Source: Clostridioides difficile CD160
Lineage (GTDB): Bacteria; Bacillota; Clostridia; Peptostreptococcales; Peptostreptococcaceae
Assembly (NCBI RefSeq): GCF_000449425.2
Contig: NZ_AVHW01000083.1
Location: 1 to 53,864 of the forward strand
Length of the DNA: 53,864 nt
Reading direction: 5' to 3'
Numbering within the stretch: position 1 is the first letter of the stretch; every line of letters begins with the position of its first letter. A program made the position numbers and the translations under genes. This document shows positions 53,557 to 53,864 of the stretch, in pieces. The notes under the pieces were generated by a model. That model saw only the letters and a program-made list of their open reading frames with translations. It made no database searches and was not told where the DNA came from.

Positions 53557-53864
53557 ATCCTCTCTTTTCCTAATTAATTTTATTTTTTATGATTCCTAAT
53601 AAAGACCTTTTCTTCAGAAAATAAACAATTAAAATAAATATTTTTATCTATATTGTGCTAATTAAATACATATATACCTAACTATTTACATATATTAATA
53701 AAGGTTTGCAGATTAATTACTTTAGAAATGAATAATCTGAATTTAAAATCTTTTTCAACAATTATTCTATTACTAAAATTTTTATTTGTAAAGATAATTA
53801 AACTAAATATTTTATTTATTTATTCGTTTTGTTTTATATTTATCTTTATTAATTATGTAATAAA
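53557..53864. other. gene-free right edge
   Basis: AT-rich sequence upstream of the DUF819 gene. I see no ORF with a ribosome binding site, no hairpin and no convincing promoter; it is cut by the window end. Confidence 0.5.

Overview
This window looks like chromosomal DNA of Clostridioides difficile or a very close relative. Base composition is strongly AT-rich, codons are A/T-ending, ribosome binding sites are strong AGGAGG types, and GTG/TTG starts are common. Gene content (a threonine T-box in front of thrC-thrB, rpsB-tsf-pyrH-frr-uppS-cdsA, dxr-rseP-ispG, many c-di-GMP proteins, a second Ser/Thr-kinase-like gene next to a VanW protein) fits that species. The species call rests on memory of gene order, not on a search. 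I saw no rRNA, tRNA, CRISPR array, insertion sequence or prophage.

Left part (1-10.7 kb): a DeoR-type regulator, a small acidic/basic helical protein, a response regulator/histidine kinase pair, the copper exporter CopA with a CsoR-like operator in its promoter, two small proteins, the translational GTPase TypA/BipA, a thioredoxin-reductase-like flavoprotein and an overlooked 37-residue membrane peptide. Middle-left (10.7-24 kb): a T-box (specifier ACU) and thrC-thrB, a nitronate monooxygenase/FabK-like enzyme with no canonical start codon, a flavin reductase, corA behind a complex structured leader with a possible upstream ORF, a 623-residue Sel1/TPR solenoid, an AEC transporter, a 48-residue membrane peptide, a GNAT enzyme, a DUF3810 metallopeptidase-like membrane protein and a secreted protein.

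Middle (24-40.6 kb), mostly minus strand: isoprenoid and envelope genes. The series rpsB-tsf-pyrH-frr-(small ORF)-uppS-cdsA is separated from dxr-rseP-ispG by about 7.7 kb carrying a GGDEF-EAL protein, a larger GGDEF-EAL-PAS-PAS-PAS-GGDEF gene broken by one frameshift at an A7 run, two unknown plus-strand genes and a small XRE regulator. These clusters join translation (S2, EF-Ts, RRF), UMP synthesis, undecaprenyl phosphate and CDP-diacylglycerol synthesis, and the MEP pathway.

Right part (40.6-53.9 kb): a DacF-like D,D-carboxypeptidase, a pentapeptide-repeat/potassium-channel fusion, an XRE-DUF1232 protein, YtaF, a MutS2-like ATPase without Smr domain, an RtcB paralogue, a Ser/Thr kinase homologue lacking catalytic residues, a VanW protein, an EEP-family nuclease/phosphatase, an overlooked 53-residue gene whose promoter carries three LexA/DinR-like boxes, and a DUF819 membrane protein. 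The best candidates for something undescribed are the corA leader, the SOS-like small gene, the hairpin element at 1596-1646, the homopolymer-broken c-di-GMP gene and the palindrome around the rpsB promoter.
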